This document shows, one piece after another, positions 1 through 8,255 of a DNA stretch of 42,348 nucleotides; the stretch's first letter is position 1, and the number at the start of each line of letters is the position of its first letter. The notes below the pieces were generated by a model. That model had not been told where the DNA came from. It made no database searches and worked only from the letters and a program-made list of their open reading frames with translations. The translations under genes were made by a program, and so were the position numbers. This DNA comes from JAUZPB01 sp037140715 (lineage in GTDB: Bacteria; Bacteroidota; Ignavibacteria; Ignavibacteriales; SURF-24). Location: NCBI GenBank assembly GCA_037140715.1, contig JBAXDX010000016.1, positions 1-42,348 on the forward strand, read 5' to 3'.

Positions 1-630
1 GTATTCGGAGCTAACTCAGAAAAAATTGCCGAAGAGTTAGCCAGGGAAAGCGGAAATAAGGTATTCCTGATTGTTGAAGACTATGATTCTTACATGAATT
101 CCAACCTGATACTGGAAAATAACGACAATGTCCTTGTCAGAATGATGACCTTTGAAAGTACTGACTTTAAAACTTCCGGCTTTGACCTGGTCTATGCACA
201 GGCTTCTATCTCAGGCTTGCTTAGAAATAAAATCGTAAAGGAAATAAAAAGAATACTTAAACCCGATGGCTATTTATATGTAGGCGAAATTATCGCGCTT
301 TCTGACAATATCCCTGTTTTTATTCAGAATCTTTGGAACGACAGCGGACTTGTCCCTATGCACAAAGATAAACTAAATAGGTATTATGAGGAAAGAAATT
401 TCAATGTGTTATTTGTCGCTGACCTTAGCCGCACTCTTAGAAATTTTTACTGGGCAAGCTCAAATAACCTGAAAGACCAGCAGGAACAGCTTAGCGAAGA
501 TGAGAAAATATATAATAAGAAATTACTTAAAAGAATAAGCCATGAAACTAACGTTTACCTCAGGCAGGGAGGCGATAAAATAATCGGCTTTAAGGTACTC
601 CTCCTTCAGAAAAATACAACTCATGAATAA
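1..630 (+). CDS. SAM-dependent methyltransferase, 5'-truncated by the window edge
   Basis: The reading frame is open from base 1 (first visible residues VFGANSEKIAEEL) to the stop at 628-630, so the gene starts before the window. An ATG at position 94 is internal to this frame and is probably not the start. The visible 209 residues fit the second half of a class I Rossmann methyltransferase: a hydrophobic strand followed by acidic residues (VFLIVEDYD), the FDLVYAQAS strand (motif IV region), and the helix-loop KEIKRILKPDGYLYVGE, which is the post-motif LKPGG-type loop of UbiE/methyltransf_11 enzymes. The SAM-binding GxGxG loop would lie upstream of the window. The substrate cannot be told. 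The gene ends 17 bp before rlmD and could be co-transcribed with it. Confidence 0.7.
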   Translation, partial: VFGANSEKIAEELARESGNKVFLIVEDYDSYMNSNLILENNDNVLVRMMTFESTDFKTSGFDLVYAQASISGLLRNKIVKEIKRILKPDGYLYVGEIIALSDNIPVFIQNLWNDSGLVPMHKDKLNRYYEERNFNVLFVADLSRTLRNFYWASSNNLKDQQEQLSEDEKIYNKKLLKRISHETNVYLRQGGDKIIGFKVLLLQKNTTHE

Positions 631-647
631 ACCACGGAGAATATAGT

Positions 648-2105
648 TTGAAAAAAAATGACCTGATAGAACTGGATATAACTAAATACGCCTACGAAGG
701 TAAGGGAATAGCTAAAATTCCAATGGAAGTCAAAACGGAACATCAGGATACAAAGGAACTGTACGCGCTTCAGGAAGAACAGAAGAATTTTGTAATCTTT
801 GTCAGCGGTTCATATCCCGGAGATAAGGTTCTCGCAATGATTACTAAGGTGAAGAAATCATACGCCGAGGCAAGAACAGTTGAGATACTGAAGCCTTCAG
901 AAGAAAGGGTAACTGCCGGATGTAAATTCTTTGGCGTCTGTGGAGGCTGTAAACAGCAGGATTTGAATTATGAATCACAACTGAAGTATAAACAGGAACA
1001 GGCTCTCGATATCCTAGAACATTTAGGCGGCTTTAAGGATTTCGAATATCAAAATATCGCCCCGTCAGCCAATATCTTTTATTACAGAAATAAAATGGAA
1101 TATTCCTTTGCCGATCGCAGATGGCTTCGTAAAGAGGAAATCGATACAGATGTAGAACGAAATTTTGCTCTCGGACTCCATCTTCCGAATATTTACGACA
1201 AAGTGCTCGACATAGACGAATGCTTCCTCCAGTCAGCCGGAAGCAATAAAATACTAAACTTTACACGCGAATTCTTCAAACAGCGTAACATAACAATTTA
1301 TTCGACCAAAACTCACTCCGGTTATTTAAGAAACCTTATTATAAAAAAAACGCATCATTCCAACGACTTAATGGTCAACCTCGTAACATCCGGGGAAAAC
1401 CATGAGCTTCTGACGGAATATAAAAATGGATTGCTCGAAGCCGTCCCCGAAGTAACCACAGTTATTAATAATATCAACGAAAAAATGGGGCAGACAGCCT
1501 TTGGCGACTATGAAATTATTTATCATGGCGATGGATATATTTATGAAACAATCGGCGGATTCAAATTCCGCATCAGCGCCAGCTCATTCTTCCAAACCAA
1601 CACGCTTCAGGCAGAACTGTTATATAAAACGGCTCTTGACTTCGGAATGATAAATAAAAACGATGTCGTTTATGATTTATATTCAGGCGCTGGAACAATA
1701 TCTGTCTATATATCCAACTCTGCCAGGGAAGTTTTTGCATTTGAAACCGTAGAAGCATCTGTCCGTGATGCCGAAAGTAACCGTCAGCTTAATGGTGTTG
1801 AAAATGTGCATTTTATTACTGCCGACCTTAACCGCTCATTTCTGCAGATTGTTGATAAAAATAAAATCCCCGAACCAAACGTAATAATCATTGATCCGCC
1901 AAGAGGCGGCATGAACCCGGTTACTATCAGGGACGTGGTAAAACTTGCCCCCGAAAGGATTGTTTATATCAGCTGCAACCCGGCCACACAGGTGCGCGAT
2001 ATGAAGTTATTCAGGGAAGAAGGCTACCGCCTGATTAAGGTGAAACCTGTGGATATGTTCCCGCATACTTATCATATAGAAAGCGTAGCTTTACTGGAAA
2101 AATAA
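648..2105 (+). CDS. rlmD: 23S rRNA (uracil-5-)-methyltransferase, RlmD/TrmA family
   Basis: This 485-aa enzyme transfers a methyl group from SAM to C5 of a uridine in RNA (U1939 of 23S rRNA in E. coli RlmD). It has an N-terminal TRAM-like beta domain (about residues 1-80, with an insertion near 25-48) and a four-cysteine Fe-S site: C92, C98 and C101 in the CxxxxxCGGC pattern, with C192 as the probable fourth ligand. The C-terminal Rossmann fold carries YDLYSGAGT, the DPPRGG motif at 416-421 and the catalytic cysteine C443 in YISCNPAT. I chose the TTG start at 648 because GGAG at 635-638 precedes it and the next ATG is out of frame. RlmCD-type and archaeal TrmA-type homologues share these motifs, so the exact target uridine is inferred. 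Confidence 0.88.
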   Translation: MKKNDLIELDITKYAYEGKGIAKIPMEVKTEHQDTKELYALQEEQKNFVIFVSGSYPGDKVLAMITKVKKSYAEARTVEILKPSEERVTAGCKFFGVCGGCKQQDLNYESQLKYKQEQALDILEHLGGFKDFEYQNIAPSANIFYYRNKMEYSFADRRWLRKEEIDTDVERNFALGLHLPNIYDKVLDIDECFLQSAGSNKILNFTREFFKQRNITIYSTKTHSGYLRNLIIKKTHHSNDLMVNLVTSGENHELLTEYKNGLLEAVPEVTTVINNINEKMGQTAFGDYEIIYHGDGYIYETIGGFKFRISASSFFQTNTLQAELLYKTALDFGMINKNDVVYDLYSGAGTISVYISNSAREVFAFETVEASVRDAESNRQLNGVENVHFITADLNRSFLQIVDKNKIPEPNVIIIDPPRGGMNPVTIRDVVKLAPERIVYISCNPATQVRDMKLFREEGYRLIKVKPVDMFPHTYHIESVALLEK

Positions 2106-2184
2106 TGTAACTGTACATGGTTTCGGATATGGAATCGCCCCGGTAGCTTAATTCCAATGACTTCCTGAGCATAATTCTGAAGCC

Positions 2185-3003
2185 ATCCGCGAAACGACAG
2201 CAACGTGCTGCGGAACGACAAAGCCGGACCGCAGAGCGATAACACCCGTCAGGGAAGCAATGCCCCCCAGTCGCGGAGAAACAGCAACGCGCCACAAAGC
2301 AACAGCGGTGTGCCACAAAGCAATAAAACCCGCCCGCAAAGCAACAACAGCGTGCCACAAAGCAATAATCCCCGATCGCGAAGCAATAAAGCCTGACAGA
2401 AATGACACAATCCCTGACCGCGATGACACAAAGCCTGACAGAAATGATACAATCCCCGACCGCGATGACACAACGCCTGACAGAAATGACACAATCCCCG
2501 ACCGTGATGACACAAAGCCTGACAGAAATGACACAATCCCTGACCGTGATGACACAACGCCCGACAGAAATGACACAATCCCCGACCGCGATGACACAAC
2601 GCCTGACAGAAATAACACAATCCCCGACCGTGATGACACAGAGCCTGACAGCGATGACACAATCCCTGACCGCGAAGCGACAAAGCCTGACAGCGATGAC
2701 ACAACATTTGACTACAATGAAACAACCTCCGACTGCGGAAAGACCTCAGACTCCCGAAAAATGATAATTCCCATGCACGGAGAGAGAACAGACCCACAGA
2801 AAATGACAACCCTCATGCGCGAAGAGAACGCGGACTCCCGAAAAATAATAACCCCCGCCCGCAAATCAACAGCATCCTAACCCGGAATGATAATCCTCAA
2901 TCGCGAAGCATCAGCATTCTGTCGCGAATCGATAATCCCCGCCCGCGAAGCAACAGCCTTCTGCCGCAAAATGATAACCCTGTAAGACAAAGTATAATCC
3001 CGT
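2185..3003. repeat. Tandem array of about 39 units of 21 bp in exact phase
   Basis: From 2185 to 3003 the sequence divides into consecutive 21-bp units with no insertion or deletion (39 x 21 = 819 bp). The central units (2395-2709) are nearly identical and alternate between two types, for example gacagaaatgacacaatcc and gaccgcgatgacacaaagc, giving a 42-bp higher-order period. The outer units are more diverged but keep the core C-GC-AA/GA-N-AAC/ATAA-CCC and the phase. The array may start one unit earlier (2164), and weak echoes continue to about 3100. Because 21 is a multiple of 3, long frames stay open on both strands; none has a convincing start or ribosome binding site, so I treat this as non-coding. 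21 bp equals two turns of B-DNA. Confidence 0.9.
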
Positions 3004-3207
3004 TCCGGATTTACATGCCCGATGTATCCGCACAAAAAAAAAACATCGATATTCCACCTCCCATTGCACCGCATGACTCTGCAGGCATCACCCCGGAATA
3101 ACAAATATGACTTCCCTGATATATGAAACTCGTGCAATCTCTCTGACCCGTATTCCGGACAGGTTTCCCATAACATGAATAAATTATAAAATCTCAGCCA
3201 TAATTCA

Positions 3208-3236
3208 GTAAATTTGCGAACTGTTCGCAAATTTAC
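3208..3236. repeat. Perfect 13-bp inverted repeat, 3-nt loop
   Basis: GTAAATTTGCGAA (3208-3220) is followed by ctg and then its exact reverse complement (3224-3236). There is no T-tract on either side, so it does not look like a rho-independent terminator. It is followed at once by a 22-bp-spaced direct repeat, CGTGAAACTACGTA and CGTGGAACTACGTA (3238-3251 and 3260-3273). It could be a protein-binding site, a REP-like unit or the end of a small element. Confidence 0.75.
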
Positions 3237-3452
3237 CCGTGAAACTACGTATCTGTTAACGTGGAACTACGTACTTATACTGATGTTTTTTATAAAATAA
3301 TTATATATATTACTGATAGTCTTTCAGGAGAAGAACTTACTGATTCATGTTATGCAGAATTTATCCGGACTATGATTTGTGTGATTCCTGTAACGGCACA
3401 GAACAATATGAAATAAATCATACCCGCTAAAAAAAGAATAAATATAAAAACT

Positions 3453-3508
3453 ACTTTGTCCTGATACGTGGAATCTGTGAAATCTGTTTAATCCGTGATT
3501 TCAGACAG
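3453..3508. repeat. Dispersed repeat, copy 1 (left of the R-M cassette)
   Basis: This 56-bp sequence begins actttgtcctgatacgtgg, ends with a pyrimidine-purine mix containing aatccgtg and closes with cagacag. It matches 6471-6525 in the same orientation at roughly 80 percent by eye, with one length difference. It is non-coding. The two copies bracket the hypothetical gene and the R-M pair. Confidence 0.75.
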
Positions 3509-3589
3509 ATTCCTTTTATTCATAGAGCTTCCCGGAAATACCGGGAACATTAAACAATCATTTCATGATAAATTTCAAGGAGAATTGTT

Positions 3590-4309
3590 ATGGGAACCTG
3601 GATAACTTTTAGTGACGACCAGTCAAACAAATTAAGAATGTTTAAGGCAGTAAAAGGCGTGCTGGACGGACTGGCACCGGTAATTGCCATTAAACCGAAA
3701 TTTGCAGACACCTTTACCCGCTATACTGCTCAGGTCGCAAAGATTGAGCAGATGGGCGAGACAAAGGATGAGCAACGAACCGGAAAGACAAGGACAAAGA
3801 ACGAATTCAAGGAGACCCTTATCCTTGAATCACGCAGGCTGATGGGACTTGCTGAGAACTACGGGGTCGGAATAAATAACCCGGAAATTATTGATGCCTG
3901 CAAAACTTCGAAATCAGTAATGCAGAAAATGCGTGAGGCCGACCTGCTGAGTAAAGTTAAGGAGATCAGAACACTCCTTAATGCCAACAAAGTCAGTCTT
4001 GTTGACTTTGACATTACCCAACAGGTAATTACAGAATACGAAGGAATGGTCGATACCTTCGATGAAAAGCTGAGTTCAACCGGTAGCAGCCTGTCCATGA
4101 GTAGCGCGGCAACCAAGCTTCTTAAACAATATTTTACCGAGTGCGACAGCATCCTGGCCGAACTCGATAACTTTATGTTTGGGATAAACACAACTAACCA
4201 GGCTGAGTATGTCCAGTACACGGAAGCCCGCAAAATTGACGACCTCGGCATACGGCATAAGCAGGATCCTCCCCCCGCTCCCCCTGAACCAGGCACACCA
4301 GATGCCTGA
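3590..4309 (+). CDS. Hypothetical helical protein with proline-rich tail
   Basis: The 239-residue protein has no signal peptide or membrane segment. Almost all of it reads as amphipathic helices: a first block to about residue 60, a lysine-rich link (ETKDEQRTGKTRTKNEFKET), a second helical block of about 140 residues with the pattern K.TLI.ESRRLMGLAENYG, and a final proline-rich tail (DPPPAPPEPGTPDA) preceded by YTEARKI. I associate this layout with a multi-copy family of hypothetical proteins in Bacteroidota and Ignavibacteria, some of which continue into a carboxypeptidase-regulatory-like domain at the point where this one ends. No function is known to me. AAGGAG at 3577-3582 sets the start. 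The gene follows the long 21-bp array and precedes the R-M genes in the same orientation. Confidence 0.75.
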   Translation: MGTWITFSDDQSNKLRMFKAVKGVLDGLAPVIAIKPKFADTFTRYTAQVAKIEQMGETKDEQRTGKTRTKNEFKETLILESRRLMGLAENYGVGINNPEIIDACKTSKSVMQKMREADLLSKVKEIRTLLNANKVSLVDFDITQQVITEYEGMVDTFDEKLSSTGSSLSMSSAATKLLKQYFTECDSILAELDNFMFGINTTNQAEYVQYTEARKIDDLGIRHKQDPPPAPPEPGTPDA

Positions 4310-4418
4310 CCTGTCAGAACTGTGATCCTCTTGATCAAATGATTAACTATGATTCATTCCCTGATTATTGCGTTATCATATAAATCATACAAATCACAGT
4401 TTAGATTATTCTTTGCTA

Positions 4419-4440
4419 CGGCATGGAACCCCCCATGCCG
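4419..4440. repeat. Inverted repeat (8-bp stem)
   Basis: CGGCATGG and CCATGCCG flank a six-base loop of A and C. There is no T-run after it on either strand, so it is more likely a REP-like palindrome than an intrinsic terminator. It lies between the hypothetical gene and the methyltransferase gene. Confidence 0.6.
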
Positions 4441-4516
4441 CACAGAGAATATTAAATTATAGAATCTTCTCTGAATTTAAGTATCTTTGATAAAGAAAAA
4501 TTAAACAGGTGAAAAA

Positions 4517-5812
4517 GTGAACTCGAAGCACTTAATAATAAACGGGGATTCCAGATCTATGTGTGAACTGAATGACGACTCTGTTCATCTGATTATTACT
4601 TCTCCGCCATACTGGCAGTTAAAAGATTATGGAACTAAAGAACAAATCGGGTATAATGACAGTTATGAAGACTATATAAATAATCTTAATCTTGTCTGGA
4701 AGGAATCTTATCGCGTTCTTCATAGCGGATGCCGTTTATGTATTAATATCGGAGATCAGTTTGCACGTTCTGTTTACTACGGACGATATAAAGTAATCCC
4801 TATCCGGACTGAAATAATAAAGTTTTGCGAAACAATAGGTCTTGATTACATGGGATCTGTTATCTGGCAGAAGGTTACAACAACTAATACAACCGGCGGC
4901 GCAACTATTATGGGGTCTTTCCCTTATCCGCGCAACGGTATCCTAAAACTGGATTATGAGTTTATTCTTGTATTCAAAAAAATTGGAACTCCTCCGGTAG
5001 TATCCAAAGAGAACAAAGAACTCTCCAGGTTAACTACTGAGGAATGGAATACATATTTCCAGGGGCATTGGAATTTTAGCGGCGCAAAACAGGATAGTCA
5101 TATTGCTATGTTTCCCGAAGAACTTCCCAAAAGACTTATTAAAATGTTCTCATTTTTCGGAGATACTATTCTTGACCCGTTCCTTGGAAGCGGAACTACA
5201 TCCCTGGCAGCAAAAAATCTATATCGAAATTCGATTGGTTATGAAATTAACTCCGAATATATTCCTGACATTAAAGGAAAGCTATCTGTTAATGAGAATA
5301 AATTATTTGAAAATCATTCGTATGAGTTTGTCAGACAAAAAAATCTTCCGGTAGATTTTAAAAAAGAAATTGAAAAGCAACCATACATATTTACAGACCC
5401 GCATAAACTTGATAAAAAAATAGATGTGAAAAAACTTCAGTTTGGTTCAAAGCTTGATAAAGAAAGCGGGAAGAGGGAGGAATATTTTTCAGTAAAAGAA
5501 GTAATAAGTACAGAAGTGATAAAGCTGAATAATGATCTGGTTGTAAAACTAATTGGAATAAAAGAAAATATAGAAGTAAGCGACAAAGCAATAGATTTCC
5601 TGATTAATAAAACAAGAGGACAAAGGGTATATCTAAAATATGACGAACAAAAATATGATGATAAAAATCACCTTCTCTGTTACCTCTATTTACAAAATAA
5701 AACTTTTATTAACGCTCATCTGATAAAAGAAAAACTTGCCATAGTTGATACCGCAGTAAACTTTAAATACAAAAATAAATTTCTTCTTCTAATAGGAGAT
5801 ATGAATGGCTAA
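4517..5812 (+). CDS. DNA methyltransferase (beta class, probably N4-cytosine) with SNase-like C-terminal domain
   Basis: This is the modification enzyme of a type II R-M system. The N-terminal 260 residues carry the permuted beta-class order: catalytic motif TSPPYW at 28-33 and, later, the SAM-binding motif DPFLGSGTT at about 220-228. The SPPY form favours N4-methylcytosine. Residues from about 310 to 425 resemble a staphylococcal-nuclease-like OB fold: a strand DLVVKLIGI, then GQRVYLKYD, HLLCYLYLQN, the helix INAHLIKEKLAIVD and FKYKNKFL, in the same order as in thermonuclease. The arginine expected before LIGI is lysine, and the arginine of the DxYGR motif is missing, so nuclease activity is unlikely. 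The start is GTG at 4517 with AGGTGA at 4508-4513. The end overlaps the endonuclease gene by 8 bp. The family partner (MjaI, CTAG) suggests the site, but this is not shown by sequence alone. Confidence 0.85.
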   Translation: MNSKHLIINGDSRSMCELNDDSVHLIITSPPYWQLKDYGTKEQIGYNDSYEDYINNLNLVWKESYRVLHSGCRLCINIGDQFARSVYYGRYKVIPIRTEIIKFCETIGLDYMGSVIWQKVTTTNTTGGATIMGSFPYPRNGILKLDYEFILVFKKIGTPPVVSKENKELSRLTTEEWNTYFQGHWNFSGAKQDSHIAMFPEELPKRLIKMFSFFGDTILDPFLGSGTTSLAAKNLYRNSIGYEINSEYIPDIKGKLSVNENKLFENHSYEFVRQKNLPVDFKKEIEKQPYIFTDPHKLDKKIDVKKLQFGSKLDKESGKREEYFSVKEVISTEVIKLNNDLVVKLIGIKENIEVSDKAIDFLINKTRGQRVYLKYDEQKYDDKNHLLCYLYLQNKTFINAHLIKEKLAIVDTAVNFKYKNKFLLLIGDMNG

Positions 5813-6353
5813 AGAATGGATTCTAAATAGTGTAATGAATCGGTTCCAACTGAACTTCAAGCGTAACGCTGGACCAACTTCAGAATCAATTAGAAAATGC
5901 TCACCAAAAACCGTTGAAGAATGGGAAGAATACTACTTTACAAATGTTAAAAATAAAGAACACATAGTTGAACTTGGTAAAAGACTTTTTGTAAAAATAA
6001 CAGAGGTTGTTCAGGCTGAACTTGATGATATTACCGAAGAAGATTGTATAGAATATATGGTAAATTTAGTTATCCGGCGAACTTTTGATGGCTATATGAC
6101 AGAAATAGAAACAATTTATGGACAGCTTGAAAAGATTCTGGAAATTAAGATAGAACCATCGCCTGACGAATGGGACAGATTATTTAATGTTGATTTTTAT
6201 ATCAGGATATCAGATAAATATATTGGGCTTCAGATTAAGCCGGTTAACGAGGGTATCCAGCTTCCGGAAATATTCAAAGAAAAAGCTATTCAGGGGGAAA
6301 CCCATCTTAAATTTACTGAAGTATTTGGCGGAAAAGTTTCCTTTCAGGGCTGA
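5805..6353 (+). CDS. Type II restriction endonuclease, MjaI-like, possibly C-terminally clipped
   Basis: The 182-residue protein resembles the MjaI restriction endonuclease family as I remember it (opening KEWILNSVMNRFQLN, then IRKCSPKTVEEWEEYYFTNV, and PSPDEWDRLFNVDFYI). A PD-(D/E)xK-type active site is visible as D130 in NVDFYI followed by Q143-I-K145 in GLQIKP. MjaI cuts CTAG; the specificity here is inferred. The ATG lies inside the last codons of the methyltransferase gene, so the two are probably translationally coupled. The last codons (SFQG and stop) fall within a palindromic repeat starting at 6341, and family members as I recall them run a little further after the FGGKV strand, so the terminus may have been replaced by the repeat. 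The catalytic residues lie upstream of this point, so activity may survive. Confidence 0.75.
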   Translation: MAKEWILNSVMNRFQLNFKRNAGPTSESIRKCSPKTVEEWEEYYFTNVKNKEHIVELGKRLFVKITEVVQAELDDITEEDCIEYMVNLVIRRTFDGYMTEIETIYGQLEKILEIKIEPSPDEWDRLFNVDFYIRISDKYIGLQIKPVNEGIQLPEIFKEKAIQGETHLKFTEVFGGKVSFQG

Positions 6354-6440
6354 ATTAGCCCTGAAAGGGCGAAATATATCAGCGATGGGCAACAGCCCAT
6401 CGAACAAAACAGAATAAAAATCCATAAGCCCTGAAAGGGC
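6341..6440. repeat. REP-like palindromic element overlapping the 3' end of the endonuclease gene
   Basis: The block contains CTTTCAGGGC (6341-6350) paired with GCCCTGAAAG (6358-6367), a hairpin CGATGGGC-aaca-GCCCATCG (6383-6402), and a second GCCCTGAAAGGGC at 6428-6440 identical to 6358-6370. I recognise the combination of GCCCTGAAAGGGCG with a GATGGGC hairpin as an intergenic repeat common in Bacteroidota-like genomes. The first arm supplies the final codons and the stop of the upstream gene. Confidence 0.75.
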
Positions 6441-6815
6441 GCAATAAAAGTTTTCTGTCTTAACCTGACAACTTTGTCCTGAGACGTGGAACCCGCAGAA
6501 TCTTTTTAATCCGTGTTTTAGACAGGTAATGAATAATCACGCCTGACATGTACAAATTTGTCGTACACACCTTTCTCTTTATGTCTAAGATATTTTACAA
6601 TTTTTACTTGACATTCTAAATGATATTATAGTAACTTATGTTAAACGGAATACTGATTATTTGCCAATAGAGCAATTAATCAGATATATCAGTTCCTGAA
6701 TTTCTCTGTTGCAAAACTTCCGGAAATTGATAAAAATTAGTTCCTGTTTGCTTTTTACTCCGGCTTTTATTAACATAAAGTAGAACTGGCTGACAACCAA
6801 CGCAAAGGATTAGAA
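6441..6815. other. Intergenic region before the Jet operon
   Basis: Apart from the dispersed repeat at 6471-6525, this stretch is AT-rich and has no convincing gene. A TTGACA hexamer at 6608-6613 is followed at 6632 by TAACTTAT, which only partly fits the TAnnTTTG element of this group, so the promoter of the downstream operon is unproven. AAAGGA at 6804-6809 is the likely ribosome binding site of jetA. Confidence 0.5.
6471..6525. repeat. Dispersed repeat, copy 2 (right of the R-M cassette)
   Basis: This is the direct counterpart of 3453-3508: both start actttgtcctga, share acgtggaa and tttaatccgtg, and end agacag. It lies between the R-M genes and the Jet operon. It shows no coding potential. 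Confidence 0.75.
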
Positions 6816-8255
6816 ATGGTATCTGATTATGAAGAGCTACGGTATTATAAGGAGCATAACCCCGCATTAAAATTACTGCGGGCGGATTCTTTTCCGCTGA
6901 TTGCCTCCTTCCTTAAATCAGCTTTTAAAAAACTATCCAGAAATTATATCCCGGCCGATGAACTGGAGTCAGAACTCACCGACTTCCTTTTCGAGATTCA
7001 GCAGGCTTATCCGGATGATTTCCCCTCCGAAAATGTAAGGGTTTATCTCGACAGATGGACAAATGAAGGCTTCCTAAGAAAATATTATACATTTGGCTCT
7101 GATACGGCTTTGTATGAACTTACTCCTTCAAGTGAAAAGGCCTTGCAATCGCTGGGGGAATTAGAAAAAAAGGAATTCATCGGGACGGAATCGCGCCTGC
7201 TTAAAATTCTTGACCTGCTGAGAGAAATTGCCTACAAAGGAGGCGGAGACCCGCGCAACCAGCTGGATATGCTCCAAAGGAAAAAAAAGGAAATTGAAAA
7301 GGAAATCGGAAAACTCATGAAGGGTGAACCGGCAAGGCTTAATGATACTCAAATTAAGGAACGATTCTTCGAGCTTAAGGAAACAGCAGGCAAATTGCTC
7401 TCGGATTTTAGGGAAATAGAGTATAACTTCCGCGACCTCGACCGCACCGCCCGCGAAAAACAAATCGCCGGTCAGCCAAATAAAGGCAAATTTCTCCAGG
7501 ATATCTTTAATACTCATGACTTTATCTGGGAAAGCGACCAGGGGAAAAGTTTCCACGCTTTCTGGGAATTCCTTATGGCTCAGGAAAAACAGAGCGAACT
7601 TGATGAATTGACTCATGCAGTTCAGAATATCCCCCTGATTCAATCTCTGCAAAATGTTTACTTTGTGGACAGACTAAAATCTGACCTGATTGAAGCCGGC
7701 GAAAAGGTGAATAAAACAAATCATAACCTGATAGAACAACTCAGAAAGTTTCTGGACGATAAAGTACGAATTGAGAACAAAAGGGTAATGGAAATTATCA
7801 GGGAAATTAAACAGTCGGCTGTCAGGCTGAAGGATTTTGCCCCCACACAAAAAGATATTATGGAAATCGATGATAAACCAAATGTCGAAATGATAATGGA
7901 ACGCCCCCTCTATAATCCGCCACGCCTGCCGGTAATTGAAGATAAAACACGCGAAGAGGGCGCAACCGACATCAGTACCGAAGCTATATATAAACAGCTA
8001 AATATTAATCCGGAAGATCTGAAACATAAAATATCTGAAATGCTCGTGGACAGGGAACAGATACCGCTTAGAGAAGTATTCGAACGATTCCCAATCGAAA
8101 AAGGTCTCGCTGAAGTAGTCTTATATATTGATATAGCTTCAAAGGATAAACGCGCGGTAATAAATGAAACCGTAACGGAAACTGTTTTAATCAGCAGTAA
8201 AGCAAAAAATAAACAATACAGCATTATTATACCGGAGATAATTTATACGAAATGA
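6816..8255 (+). CDS. jetA: JetA/MksF-like kleisin subunit (DUF3375 family) of a Wadjet-type SMC complex
   Basis: The 479-residue protein matches the JetA family: an N-terminal helical and winged-helix part (LLRADSFPLIASFLKSAFKK, then DRWTNEGFLRKYY), a lysine/glutamate-rich coiled coil at about 150-210, and the family signature SDQGKSFHAFWEFLM at about 231-245. A second helical block and a C-terminal winged helix (REVFERFPIEKGLAEVV) follow. In characterised Wadjet and MksBEF complexes this subunit bridges the SMC heads and binds JetB. The ATG at 6816 has AAAGGA seven bases upstream, and jetB overlaps the stop by four bases (ATGA). The operon is jetA-jetB-jetC; no JetD gene follows. Confidence 0.88.
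   Translation: MVSDYEELRYYKEHNPALKLLRADSFPLIASFLKSAFKKLSRNYIPADELESELTDFLFEIQQAYPDDFPSENVRVYLDRWTNEGFLRKYYTFGSDTALYELTPSSEKALQSLGELEKKEFIGTESRLLKILDLLREIAYKGGGDPRNQLDMLQRKKKEIEKEIGKLMKGEPARLNDTQIKERFFELKETAGKLLSDFREIEYNFRDLDRTAREKQIAGQPNKGKFLQDIFNTHDFIWESDQGKSFHAFWEFLMAQEKQSELDELTHAVQNIPLIQSLQNVYFVDRLKSDLIEAGEKVNKTNHNLIEQLRKFLDDKVRIENKRVMEIIREIKQSAVRLKDFAPTQKDIMEIDDKPNVEMIMERPLYNPPRLPVIEDKTREEGATDISTEAIYKQLNINPEDLKHKISEMLVDREQIPLREVFERFPIEKGLAEVVLYIDIASKDKRAVINETVTETVLISSKAKNKQYSIIIPEIIYTK

Larger units (their letters stand above)
3004..3589. other. Intergenic region with palindrome and dispersed repeats, no gene seen
   Basis: This stretch of about 585 bp separates the 21-bp array from the next gene. 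It contains a perfect 13-bp inverted repeat at 3208-3236, two near-identical 14-bp direct repeats beginning at 3238 and 3260, and a dispersed repeat copy at 3453-3508. The rest is AT-rich and shows no convincing coding frame on either strand. A promoter for the gene at 3590 must lie here or upstream, but I could not identify one. Confidence 0.6.

Noticed and set aside
2148..2880. Several overlapping long reading frames on both strands within the first 21-bp array
   Set aside because: They exist because the unit length is a multiple of three and the unit lacks stops in several frames. None has a good ribosome site, and the products are low-complexity repeats of seven residues.
2185..3003. CRISPR array
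   Set aside because: Units are contiguous with no unique spacers, and no cas gene is in the window.
6608..6639. Promoter of the Jet operon (TTGACA and TAACTTAT)
   Set aside because: The -7 element matches poorly and the spacing is at the upper limit; it is mentioned only as a possibility in the intergenic entry.
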